A stretch of DNA of 9,120 nucleotides from Bacilli bacterium (GTDB lineage: Bacteria; Bacillota_I; Bacilli_A; RFN20; CAG-826). The stretch lies in contig JAILRR010000063.1 in NCBI GenBank assembly GCA_024698065.1, positions 1-9,120 on the forward strand, read 5' to 3'. Made by a program: the position numbers and the translations under genes. Shown here in pieces: positions 1 through 7,014 of the stretch. The notes below the pieces were generated by a model. That model was not told where the DNA came from. It saw nothing but the letters and a program-made list of their open reading frames with translations, and did no database searches. Each line of letters starts with the position of its first letter. Position 1 is the first letter of the stretch.

Positions 1-160
1 AGCCGCCGGAACGGTGTATGTCATTATTATTGTCGCCGCGATTATCGTTATTCTCTCAATCATCATTCTTGTCTTCGTAACGATGAGCAAGAAGAATAAA
101 AAGAAGGCTTTGAAGAAAGTCGCCAAAGCCGCTAAAAGAAGCTACAAAAGGAGGAAGTAA
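1..160 (+). CDS. C-terminal end of a membrane-anchored protein (partial, 5' truncated)
   Basis: The reading frame is open from the left edge (codons from base 2) to TAA at 158-160 and gives 52 residues. It starts AAGTVYV and continues into about 22 strongly hydrophobic residues rich in Ile, Val and Leu, which is a clear transmembrane helix. A very basic tail of about 24 residues follows (SKKNKKKALKKVAKAAKRSYKRRK split as SKKNKKKALKK and VAKAAKRSYKRRK). By the positive-inside rule the tail lies in the cytoplasm, so the missing N-terminal part is probably outside or in further membrane spans. The family cannot be named from this fragment; a surface protein with a C-terminal anchor helix is one option. 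Its last codons contain the ribosome binding site of pncB, and only two bases separate its stop from the pncB start, so the two genes are probably co-transcribed. Confidence 0.75.
   Translation, partial: AAGTVYVIIIVAAIIVILSIIILVFVTMSKKNKKKALKKVAKAAKRSYKRRK
149..154 (+). promoter_or_regulatory. Ribosome binding site of pncB inside the upstream gene
   Basis: AGGAGG at 149-154 lies 8 bases before the ATG at 163. It is formed by the Arg-Arg-Lys codons that end the upstream membrane protein. The stop codon of that gene falls between this site and the ATG. The arrangement supports the chosen pncB start and suggests translational coupling between the two genes. Confidence 0.85.
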
Positions 161-162
161 AC

Positions 163-1677
163 ATGTCAGTTAAAGTTACCCCTTACATCCCAAACGAAGA
201 TTACGACAACCCAGCGATGGTCGTCGATTTCTATGAATTCGCGATGGCGAATTCCCTTTTCCTTCACGGATACAAAGACAAGGTTGTCGTCTTTGACATG
301 TTCTTTAGAGAAAACCCAGACAACCTTGGCTACGCCATATCTTGTGGCCAAGCCAAACTAACAAAGTTCCTTCTTAACTACCACTTCAACGAAGAAGACC
401 TTATCTATCTACGCGGCAAAGGCATGTCTGAGGAATTCCTCGAATGTCTTCGCACCTACAAATGGAAAGGCGATATGTACGCCCTCAAAGAAGGATGCGT
501 CGCCTATCCTCAGGTGCCAATGGTCAGAATCGAATGCGACATGATCGGCGCAATCCTTATCGAGACCTATCTCCTTCAGACAATGAACTTCCATTCTCTT
601 ATCGCCACCAAAGCGACGAGAATCTCTGGACTTTCCTCTCATAAAGAGAGGTCCGTCATGGAGTTCGGCACTAGACGCGCCCAAGGAGAAAGCGCAGGAA
701 ACGATGGCGCTTATGCCGCTGTCCTTGGAGGATGCATCGGCACCGCTAACTGCTTAGCCGAGATGAAATATGGCCCAGAAATCAAAGCCGTCGGCACCAT
801 CGCCCACTCCTTCATCGAATTCTATCCTGATGAATTAAGCGCCTTCCGCGCCTATGCTGAGACATATCCGGATAACGTTTCTTTGCTTCTCGACACTTAT
901 AGCGTTTTTGGCTCAGGACTTCCTAACCTCATCAAGTTAGACGATGAACTCATTAAGAAGTATCCAAATGACCCAAACAAGAGGGTCAAATCCGCCCGTG
1001 TCGATTCAGGCGATCTTGCTAGAACCTACAAGAGGCTTAGAAAAGCTCTTGATGCAGCTGGAAAGAGCTACGTCAAACTCATCGCCTCCAACTCGCTTGA
1101 CGAAAGAAAGATCATGAACATGGAGATCTATGAGGGAGCGAAATTTGATGCTTATGGCGTTGGTGAAAACCTCATCACTTCCGCAACGGATCCGGTATTC
1201 GGCGGAGTTTATAAGCTTGTCGCCGTCAAAAACGATGATGGCACATACACCCCGAAGATGAAATGCTCTGACTCAAGCGTCAAAGCCATCATCCCAGGCA
1301 AACTCATGGCCTACCGCATCTTTGACGAGAACGGCCAAGGACAATGCGACCTCATCACTTTCGATGACGAAATCGTTAAGGAAGGAGAACCAGTCACCGT
1401 TTATGATTTCGACCCAACCTCTTTTAAGAGAAAGAGAGTCATCACCCCTTTCAAAGTCGAAAAGCTTCTTGTCCCTTATATCATCAAGGGAGAGCTTGCG
1501 GGACCTCTTCCATCCATAAGCGAGAAGAAAGCCTATATCAGAGACCAACTTGAGAACAAAGTTTGGGAATCCGAGCTTAGGCCAGAACTCCCTCACATCC
1601 ACTACGTCGACCTTAGTGAAAGGCTCTTCGCCGTCCGTCAGGAACTATACGAAAAGCTTCACGGCGGAAGCATCTAA
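163..1677 (+). CDS. pncB: Nicotinate phosphoribosyltransferase
   Basis: This cytosolic enzyme joins nicotinate to PRPP, using ATP, to give nicotinate mononucleotide, the entry step of Preiss-Handler NAD salvage. The 504 residues match the usual length of the long bacterial family. Visible landmarks are the N-terminal MVVDFYEFAMAN block (residues 19-30, equivalent to the family's TDLYELTMA block), FxMFFRENP near 44-52, and EFGTRRAQG (167-175), which carries phosphate-binding arginines. GTIAHSF (211-217) holds His215, the likely counterpart of the phosphorylated histidine of this family. VDSGDLA (280-286) and IASNSLDE (307-314) follow, then YGVGENLITS (331-340) and TDPVFGGVYKL (342-352) in the type II PRTase barrel. 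The start is fixed by AGGAGG 8 bases upstream. The gene probably lies in an operon with the membrane protein before it and ends at a strong terminator. Nicotinamide phosphoribosyltransferase (NadV/NAMPT) is less likely given the GTRRAQG and ASNSLDE motifs. Confidence 0.95.
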   Translation: MSVKVTPYIPNEDYDNPAMVVDFYEFAMANSLFLHGYKDKVVVFDMFFRENPDNLGYAISCGQAKLTKFLLNYHFNEEDLIYLRGKGMSEEFLECLRTYKWKGDMYALKEGCVAYPQVPMVRIECDMIGAILIETYLLQTMNFHSLIATKATRISGLSSHKERSVMEFGTRRAQGESAGNDGAYAAVLGGCIGTANCLAEMKYGPEIKAVGTIAHSFIEFYPDELSAFRAYAETYPDNVSLLLDTYSVFGSGLPNLIKLDDELIKKYPNDPNKRVKSARVDSGDLARTYKRLRKALDAAGKSYVKLIASNSLDERKIMNMEIYEGAKFDAYGVGENLITSATDPVFGGVYKLVAVKNDDGTYTPKMKCSDSSVKAIIPGKLMAYRIFDENGQGQCDLITFDDEIVKEGEPVTVYDFDPTSFKRKRVITPFKVEKLLVPYIIKGELAGPLPSISEKKAYIRDQLENKVWESELRPELPHIHYVDLSERLFAVRQELYEKLHGGSI

Positions 1678-1690
1678 AACATCTAACATC

Positions 1691-1723
1691 AAAAAATGGA
1701 GCGGGATTTGCCGCTCCTTTTTT
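1691..1723. terminator. Bidirectional intrinsic terminator between convergent genes
   Basis: GGAGCGG at 1698-1704 pairs perfectly with CCGCTCC at 1711-1717 across the 6-base loop GATTTG. The stem is flanked by AAAAAA (1691-1696) on the left and TTTTTT (1718-1723) on the right. Either strand therefore reads a GC-rich hairpin followed by a U-tract. It sits between the stop of pncB (1677) and the stop of the minus-strand permease (1728), and can end transcripts from both sides. Confidence 0.92.
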
Positions 1724-1727
1724 ATTT

Positions 1728-4289
1728 TTATTCAACGCTCTTAAGCGATTCGACCATCTTGATTTTGTCACTTTGGAAGGAATAGAAGGTATTGACGAGC
1801 AAAGCGACAACGAAGGTAAGGACGAAGGAAAGAATGAAGGAAAGAGGGTCGATGTGATAGATGTAATGGACAAGCTCAACTTTGTTGAGAGCAAGGACCC
1901 CTTGATGGAATGGGATGCCAGCGAATAGGCCCATAATAACGCCTATTGAGACAAGGACCATCATCTCAAAGATGAGAGGGAAAGCAATCTCACCTTTGTT
2001 GAAACCGAGGACTTTAAGAGTGGCCATATCCCTTGTCCTATCCTGGAAGTTCATGAGAGCAAGATTGAACAAAACCGTATTGGCAAGAAGGATGGCAAAG
2101 ACTTTGACCGCGGTCGTCATGATGAGGATGCCGCCCATGACGTCGCTGATAGATCTCGCCCAGTCATTTTGAGTCTGGGCCTGAATCGCGTATGGCAGAT
2201 TAAGAAGCTTGTCTCTAATCTCTTCCTGGCTATGGCCTTTTGCAATATCGATATTCGCTCCTAAATAGCCTTTTCCCCAGTCACCGAGAACCGGCGAATC
2301 TCCATAAACGATGATGCCGTTATAGAAGAAAGCCTCATAGACTTCATAGACTTTCGCTTCATAGGTCCTATTCGAATAGGTGAAAGTGACGTTGTCCCCT
2401 GCTTTCGCGCCTGTATCTTCCGAAATCTTATAGGATATCGCGACTTGGTCGATAGGCATATCAGGGACATATTTCATATGGGTTTCTTTGCCAACGTTCC
2501 CAAGAATGAAGATAAATGAATCGACGGCATGTCCTTCTTCATAGTCAATCGTCGAAGTCGATCTTGTATACATCTCAAAGGACTCTATGCCTTCGATGGC
2601 CATAAGGTCATCTTTCACTTCTTCTTTCGTCTTTAAAGAAGAGAAAGTGAGAGATATGTCTTGGCTATTACCATAATCCATATCGTGCTTGATGCCATAG
2701 TTGATGGTGTCTTCAATGCCAAATCCACATACCAATAGAGCGGTGCATCCTAAGATACCGATGATGACCATGATGGATTTGACGATGTCTTTCCTCATGT
2801 TTCTGAAAGCCATCTTGAAAGAAAGGAAGATGATACCGCCTTTCTTTGGACGAATCTTCGCAGAATGCGACTTCATTATCATCGGGCGAGGCCTCATCGA
2901 TTCGCAAGGTTTCAAAGAGATCTCTTTCCTAGCGATGAGATAGGTGACTCCTCCCGCGATTAAAAGGAATCCTAAAGCGGTCATAAGACCAAACAACCAA
3001 GGGAAGACATAGCCAAGCTTAGGGAGGGTGTAGATGATCGCGTATTTCTTGTCCATGATCCATGGAATAAGAAGAGGCCCTATTATCTCGCCTAGCAAGG
3101 TGCCAATACCGACAACAGCGAGGGTAATGAGGACATATAAGGACATGATTTCGCTTCTTTTTAGGCCAAGCGCCTTCATCGTGCCTATCTGTTGTCTCTC
3201 TTTGAGGATGATCTGCGATGTCGTCGTCAAAATGACAAGGACGGCGACAAGGAAGAAGACAAACGGGAAAAGGAAAGTGAAGTTACGGGCTTGCTCGACA
3301 TCGTTATGGACGGTGATGACGAAAGGCATGTCACTTCTGTCGTTTGTCGATAGAAGGTTGTTGGCGCTTTTGGATTTGAAGTAGGAATTGACGTCGTTTT
3401 TGATTAAGGATGAATCTTCACCCTTATTGAGTTTGATGAGGTACTGGTTTGGGCAAAGAAGCCTTCCCCCATATTCGAGGGTCCCATCCCCTTGGAAAAG
3501 AGACGCTTCGGTGAGGATCTCATGGATGAGAGCCATCTCAGAGAGCCTTTCTTCTTCTGGGACGCCCTCTTTCATATTCCAATAAAGCATGTTATCGAAA
3601 GCTTTGTGGAAGGCTTTGTCACTAATGAGGACAGTTGAATTGTTATAAGCGGATTTAGCGATATTCTCAGGGAATTTCATGAGAGCCGTGATTTTGAAAT
3701 CAAGCTCAAGATTCTTGGCTTTGAGAGGGTTTTTCTCATCTTCATAAAAACGGTCAAGCCCAAGAAGGTCAGAGAGCCAAGAAGACCTCGCGGTGAAGGT
3801 GCTCATATCGATGGTGAGCGATAAATCCCCTCCTAAAGCGTAGGTGTTCGCCGGAGTGTCGCCTTCTGAGGCGGTTCCTAATGTCTCATCGATTCTCACA
3901 AAATAATCTTCTGAATCGGATGGGCTTTTCTGAAGGTCGAAAGGATGGGATATGGCCGGTTCCCCATCTGTGATAGAGACATAAACGCTATGATGGCCGG
4001 CTTGGCCCATGATTTCGAAACGGGACTCAACCTCGCCTTTCTCTTTGACGATTTCCTTGATGGCGTTCTCGTCTCTTTTGTCGTGGCTTAAGGTCGTGAC
4101 CCAGAGGTCCGCCATATTGCCGTTATCGAAAGTCTGCTCAACGCGGCCAGAGAAATTCTCGGCATTGGCCATAAGACCAACGAAAAGGGTCACCGCGATC
4201 GTTCCGATAGCGATGATGGCGAGGAATCTCTTCCAGTAATCCCTGATTTTTCTTAAGCCGATTTTGGCAAGAACTTTGTGAACGCTCAC
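1728..4289 (-). CDS. ABC transporter permease, duplicated FtsX/MacB type
   Basis: This membrane subunit belongs to a type VII (MacB/LolCDE/FtsX-like) ABC system. Such systems move or extract substrates at the outer face of the membrane rather than import them. From the GTG start it has 853 residues in two similar halves. Half 1 has TM1 at about 22-40, an extracellular domain of about 295 residues, and TM2-4 near 338-358, 382-405 and 427-452. Half 2 has TM5 near 500-522, a second external domain of about 190 residues, and TM6-8 near 715-742, 768-795 and 815-838. Each half carries the FtsX-domain coupling motif, MKALGLKRSEI (from 371) and TLKVLGFNKGEI (from 757), expected to contact the ATPase. 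The frame stays open 30 codons further upstream, but GTG at 4289 is chosen because it has a good ribosome binding site and a 4-base GTGA overlap with the ATPase. The substrate is unknown; antimicrobial peptides, lipoproteins or lipids are all possible for the family. Confidence 0.9.
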   Translation of the reverse strand: MSVHKVLAKIGLRKIRDYWKRFLAIIAIGTIAVTLFVGLMANAENFSGRVEQTFDNGNMADLWVTTLSHDKRDENAIKEIVKEKGEVESRFEIMGQAGHHSVYVSITDGEPAISHPFDLQKSPSDSEDYFVRIDETLGTASEGDTPANTYALGGDLSLTIDMSTFTARSSWLSDLLGLDRFYEDEKNPLKAKNLELDFKITALMKFPENIAKSAYNNSTVLISDKAFHKAFDNMLYWNMKEGVPEEERLSEMALIHEILTEASLFQGDGTLEYGGRLLCPNQYLIKLNKGEDSSLIKNDVNSYFKSKSANNLLSTNDRSDMPFVITVHNDVEQARNFTFLFPFVFFLVAVLVILTTTSQIILKERQQIGTMKALGLKRSEIMSLYVLITLAVVGIGTLLGEIIGPLLIPWIMDKKYAIIYTLPKLGYVFPWLFGLMTALGFLLIAGGVTYLIARKEISLKPCESMRPRPMIMKSHSAKIRPKKGGIIFLSFKMAFRNMRKDIVKSIMVIIGILGCTALLVCGFGIEDTINYGIKHDMDYGNSQDISLTFSSLKTKEEVKDDLMAIEGIESFEMYTRSTSTIDYEEGHAVDSFIFILGNVGKETHMKYVPDMPIDQVAISYKISEDTGAKAGDNVTFTYSNRTYEAKVYEVYEAFFYNGIIVYGDSPVLGDWGKGYLGANIDIAKGHSQEEIRDKLLNLPYAIQAQTQNDWARSISDVMGGILIMTTAVKVFAILLANTVLFNLALMNFQDRTRDMATLKVLGFNKGEIAFPLIFEMMVLVSIGVIMGLFAGIPFHQGVLALNKVELVHYIYHIDPLSFILSFVLTFVVALLVNTFYSFQSDKIKMVESLKSVE

Positions 4290-4990
4290 CACTTGACCTC
4301 CGAAGGTTTGAGTGGATTCTCGATTATCTCGTTGTTGGCGATCTTGCCATCTCTTATGCGGATGAGCCTTTGAGCGCATTCGCTGATCTGGCTGTTATGG
4401 GTGACGATGATGACGGTTTTCTTGTATTCGGTCGCGACTTCGTTAAGAAGCTCAATGATGGAAGCGCCTGTTTTGCTATCAAGCGCGCCAGTAGGCTCAT
4501 CGCAAAGGAGGAGCTTTGGGTTCTTGACGATGGCACGGGCAATCGCGACCCTTTGTTGCTCACCGCCAGATAACTGGGATGGGAAATTGTTGGCCCTTTT
4601 CTCTAAGCCAACCCTTTTGAGTATTTCTTTCGCATCAAAAGGGTCTTTGGCGACGGAGGCCGCAAGTTCGATATTCTCTAAAGCCGTAAGGTTAGGCATG
4701 AGATTGTAGAACTGGAAAACGAAACCGATGTCTCTTCTTCTGAAGAGCGAAAGCTTGCTTGGCTTATATTTGGCGATATCCTCACCTCCGACGATATATT
4801 CGCCAGATGTGCAGTTGTCCATGCCACCAAGAAGATTGAGAAGGGTGCTTTTGCCTGCGCCTGAAGCGCCTAGGATAATGACGAATTCACCCTCATTAAG
4901 GGTGAAAGAGACATCATCCAAAGCCCTGACCTCATTGTCTTGGCCCTGGTTATAGATTTTTGAAAGATGAGAGACTGTGATTTGTTCCAT
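4286..4990 (-). CDS. ABC transporter ATP-binding protein, LolD/MacB type
   Basis: This is the cytosolic ATPase that drives the adjacent permease. All catalytic elements are intact in 234 residues, the usual length for this subfamily: Walker A GASGAGKST (41-49), Q-loop Gln93 within VFQFYNLMPNLTALEN, signature LSGGEQQR (140-147), Walker B LLLCDEP (160-166) with Glu165, D-loop GALD (168-171) and switch His198 in VTHN. The wording around the Q-loop and the EPTGALDSKTG block is typical of LolD, MacB and BceA-like proteins. The ATG at 4990 gives the normal first beta strand (MEQITVSHLSKIY), but no clear ribosome binding site precedes it. A promoter-like pair ends only about 10 bases upstream. The gene overlaps the permease by 4 bases. 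A general 'macB-like' label is justified, but a specific symbol is not. Confidence 0.96.
   Translation of the reverse strand: MEQITVSHLSKIYNQGQDNEVRALDDVSFTLNEGEFVIILGASGAGKSTLLNLLGGMDNCTSGEYIVGGEDIAKYKPSKLSLFRRRDIGFVFQFYNLMPNLTALENIELAASVAKDPFDAKEILKRVGLEKRANNFPSQLSGGEQQRVAIARAIVKNPKLLLCDEPTGALDSKTGASIIELLNEVATEYKKTVIIVTHNSQISECAQRLIRIRDGKIANNEIIENPLKPSEVKW
4297..4301 (-). promoter_or_regulatory. Ribosome binding site that fixes the GTG start of the permease
   Basis: On the minus strand GGAGG lies 7 bases before GTG (4289-4287), inside the last codons of the ATPase gene. With the GTGA stop/start overlap it points to translational coupling. It also argues against the longer in-frame ATG start at 4379, whose extra 30 residues (rich in Arg, Gln and His) resemble no membrane protein N-terminus. 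Confidence 0.85.
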
Positions 4991-5000
4991 GTACTTGTTT

Positions 5001-5029
5001 TATCTTATTTAACTAAAGTTAACAAGCAA
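5001..5029 (-). promoter_or_regulatory. Candidate promoter of the ABC exporter genes
   Basis: Minus-strand TTGCTT (5029-5024) and AAGATA (5006-5001) are separated by 17 bases; an alternative -10 reading is TAAGAT (5007-5002) with a 16-base spacer. Neither hexamer matches the sigma-A consensus well, so confidence is limited. If real, transcription would begin only a few bases before the ATG at 4990, leaving almost no 5' leader. That would fit the missing ribosome binding site. Confidence 0.35.
5009..5022. promoter_or_regulatory. Palindromic operator-like site TTAACT-AA-AGTTAA
   Basis: This is a perfect inverted repeat of two 6-base arms around a 2-base centre. It sits in the spacer of the candidate promoter of the ABC genes, where a bound repressor would block RNA polymerase. 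A second pair, CTTGTT (4994-4999) and AACAAG (5021-5026), brackets it. TTAAC/GTTAA half-sites are reminiscent of MarR-family operators such as that of AdcR, but here the half-sites are 4 bases apart instead of 2. The identity of any regulator is unknown. Confidence 0.4.
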
Positions 5030-5050
5030 TACAAAATATCCAAAACAGTC

Positions 5051-6922
5051 TTAAAAGCCGAAGTGTCTCCATCCACTAGGGACGTTCCAAGGGTTCTCGT
5101 AGTACTCAGGATGCTGGTTTGTACTTGAAGAATAGGTGCCGCTGCAGATCAAGGAAAGGAAAGTGAACGATCTAATGCGGTAGAATCCCGCGCTTTCCCA
5201 AATAGGCGTATCGTAAACGATTGAACTAGCGGTCATGATCGCATAATCATTGCTAGCAAAATCGGAAGAAGAGACGGAAATCGACGACGATTCTTTGGTC
5301 GTTTTTACCGCGTAATAGTTTGATCCGGCTCTCACGACATAGTATTTGTTCGCTTCTAATGAGTGATGTTTTTTCACCACGACGGTGTTTTGGGTTCCGT
5401 TTAAAGAGAAAACCTGGCCGCTAGAACCATAGGCGATGAGAGTGCCTCCGCTGACGAGGATAGGGTTGTTCTCGCCTGACTCAAGAGGCGAATGGGCTTC
5501 GTCTTCCGTGGAGGCGATGATCATAAGGCCCCTACGCATCTCAAGACGGCTTTCGCTATCGATGCCATCTCCGCCAGCGTTGATGAAATGGTTGCCACCG
5601 CTGATATCGACCAAGGTTTCGAGTCTGTTTCTATTAAGAGTGTCGGCTTTCCAGCCATCATCGATGGTAGTGACTGAGGTTGTGCCACCGCTTGTTGTTA
5701 TTTTCTGAGCTAAGAAACCCCTATATCCGCTATTGACGTTAATATATCCGCCACGAATATCCATGATGGTCTCTGCCCTGATTCCTTGGCACATATTTGT
5801 GGATCCAACATCCATGGAATAAGCCCCATCGTTGATGAGGACGGATGAGCCCCTTGAGCGGATGCCGTCTCCTTTAGGAGCTCTAAGATAGAAAGAACCG
5901 CCATCGATGAAAAGGTCTTTATCGGCCACGATGGCGTGGGAATTCTTCGATTCGATCCTCCCGTTTCCGCCTTCCATGTAGAGATAGCCTTTGCTATCGA
6001 TGGCAGAGCCAGGGACATTCATGAAATAAGAGGCATCTTTAAGCGCGATGCCGGCGATTTCGTCATTCTCTTCGGCATTGCCAAGAACTGGGATGGTGAC
6101 GCTCGTGTCTAAAGATGTCACTTCCACGGCATGGCCTGCTTCACCTGTCGAGATGAAATTGAAGGAGCCTTCTTCATCTTCTCTTCCCAAAACGATGGAA
6201 TTCGTGGCTTTGAGGCAGCTTCCGGCAGCAACGACAGTCAAAGTTAGGCTATTGGCGTCAATGCCTTTTCTCGACTCGATGCCGTTATTGCAGAAAGTAT
6301 TGACTCTTAGTGAGCCTTTGCCGCGTATTTTGATTTTCGAATAGGCGTATATTCCAGCGTCATTTTGTCTTACTACGGCATCGCCAAGACGGCCATCGAC
6401 GATGACTGAAGCGGTATCTTCTGGCACATTCAAAAGAAGGTTCGATGTACCAATGGAATAGATAGGTCCAGGGACGATGTTCTTCCCATCGACGTTAAAT
6501 GAATAGCTTCCCTCTGAACGTAGATAAACCCCGTTCATGAGGATCTTCACTGTGTCACCGCTTTCTAAAGAAGGGGCTTCGTTAAGGATGACTCCACTGT
6601 CTAGGCTTCCGCTGACGACATAATCGCCGATTTCTTTGATGTGAATGACGTTATTCTCGTTATCGATCTCGACCTTGCTGGCATCACTCGTAACCGAGGC
6701 ACCTTCGGAGAGGTTGATGAGGACATGGTTTTGGGGAAGATTCTGCCTAAGCCCGACCGCGCTATCAGGCGCAGAATCGAAAACGCTGTCACCAATCGTG
6801 ATAGCAGTGTCTCTGACGACCGGTATCGAGTCGGTTGATTCGCTAGAAATAGGGTCTTTCTGGCAAGAAGGCAATAAGAAAAGGGGAAGCACAAAAGGAA
6901 GAATGAACGTGTTTTTCTTCAT
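5051..6922 (-). CDS. Secreted lipoprotein with Cthe_2159-like (DUF4353) beta-helix domain
   Basis: This is a 623-residue surface lipoprotein. MKKNTF begins a hydrophobic signal peptide ending at the lipobox LPSC, with Cys20 as the lipidation site. A polar linker rich in Ser, Asp and Thr follows (21-60). From about 65 to 500 the chain is built of short beta-helix-like repeats, including GDYVVSGSLDSGVILN (99-114), DTVKILMNGVYL (123-134), NDAGIYAYSKIKIRGKGSL (187-205), KGDGIRSRGSSVLINDGAY (350-368) and DISGGNHFINAGGDGIDSES (439-458). This [DG]-G-I-x-S / x-I-x-G-G pattern is typical of the Cthe_2159 carbohydrate-binding family (formerly DUF4353), whose namesake binds cellulose-like and pectin-like polysaccharides. 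About 120 C-terminal residues (505-623) form a separate region with no motif I recognise. The start is supported by GGAGG 6 bases upstream (6929-6933). Glycan binding at the cell surface is inferred from the family, and the ligand is unknown. It may be read into the ABC genes, as no terminator follows. Confidence 0.85.
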   Translation of the reverse strand: MKKNTFILPFVLPLFLLPSCQKDPISSESTDSIPVVRDTAITIGDSVFDSAPDSAVGLRQNLPQNHVLINLSEGASVTSDASKVEIDNENNVIHIKEIGDYVVSGSLDSGVILNEAPSLESGDTVKILMNGVYLRSEGSYSFNVDGKNIVPGPIYSIGTSNLLLNVPEDTASVIVDGRLGDAVVRQNDAGIYAYSKIKIRGKGSLRVNTFCNNGIESRKGIDANSLTLTVVAAGSCLKATNSIVLGREDEEGSFNFISTGEAGHAVEVTSLDTSVTIPVLGNAEENDEIAGIALKDASYFMNVPGSAIDSKGYLYMEGGNGRIESKNSHAIVADKDLFIDGGSFYLRAPKGDGIRSRGSSVLINDGAYSMDVGSTNMCQGIRAETIMDIRGGYINVNSGYRGFLAQKITTSGGTTSVTTIDDGWKADTLNRNRLETLVDISGGNHFINAGGDGIDSESRLEMRRGLMIIASTEDEAHSPLESGENNPILVSGGTLIAYGSSGQVFSLNGTQNTVVVKKHHSLEANKYYVVRAGSNYYAVKTTKESSSISVSSSDFASNDYAIMTASSIVYDTPIWESAGFYRIRSFTFLSLICSGTYSSSTNQHPEYYENPWNVPSGWRHFGF

Positions 6923-6944
6923 AATTGCCCTCCCTTAGTTCTCA

Positions 6945-6972
6945 TATCTTTTTCGAGCTCTTGCTTAAGCAA
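6945..6972 (-). promoter_or_regulatory. Candidate promoter and palindrome before the lipoprotein gene
   Basis: Minus-strand TTGCTT (6972-6967) and AAGATA (6950-6945) are 16 bases apart. The same two hexamers lie in front of the ABC ATPase. The upstream hexamer is half of a perfect 12-base palindrome, TTGCTTAAGCAA (6961-6972), which abuts the 6-base palindrome GAGCTC (6955-6960). The arrangement resembles an operator over the -35 region. The hexamers deviate from sigma-A consensus. The 92-base gap after pepC contains no clear terminator, so read-through from pepC is also possible. Confidence 0.3.
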
Positions 6973-7014
6973 ACCCTCAACTTATAAACGTCTCTGTTTT
7001 AGATGTTATTGGTT

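Noticed and set aside
1273..1602. Open frame of 109 codons on the minus strand within pncB
   Set aside because: It is fully antisense to a well-supported enzyme gene and has no recognisable motif; similar shadow frames occur inside every gene here.
2701..3384. Plus-strand open frames (80 and 116 codons) inside the permease gene
   Set aside because: They mirror hydrophobic permease codons on the opposite strand and lack homology-like motifs, so they are taken as chance frames.
4286..4289. Possible use of TGA as tryptophan, as in Mycoplasma relatives
   Set aside because: The ATPase ends naturally at TGA within a GTGA overlap with the permease, and tryptophan in the genes here is encoded by TGG.
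5054..6866. Repeated Gly-Gly/Asp-Gly-Ile motifs of the lipoprotein as DNA repeats or a toxin-like RTX array
   Set aside because: The repeats are degenerate at protein and DNA level and lack the GGxGxDxUx nonapeptide; they fit the turns of a Cthe_2159-like beta-helix.
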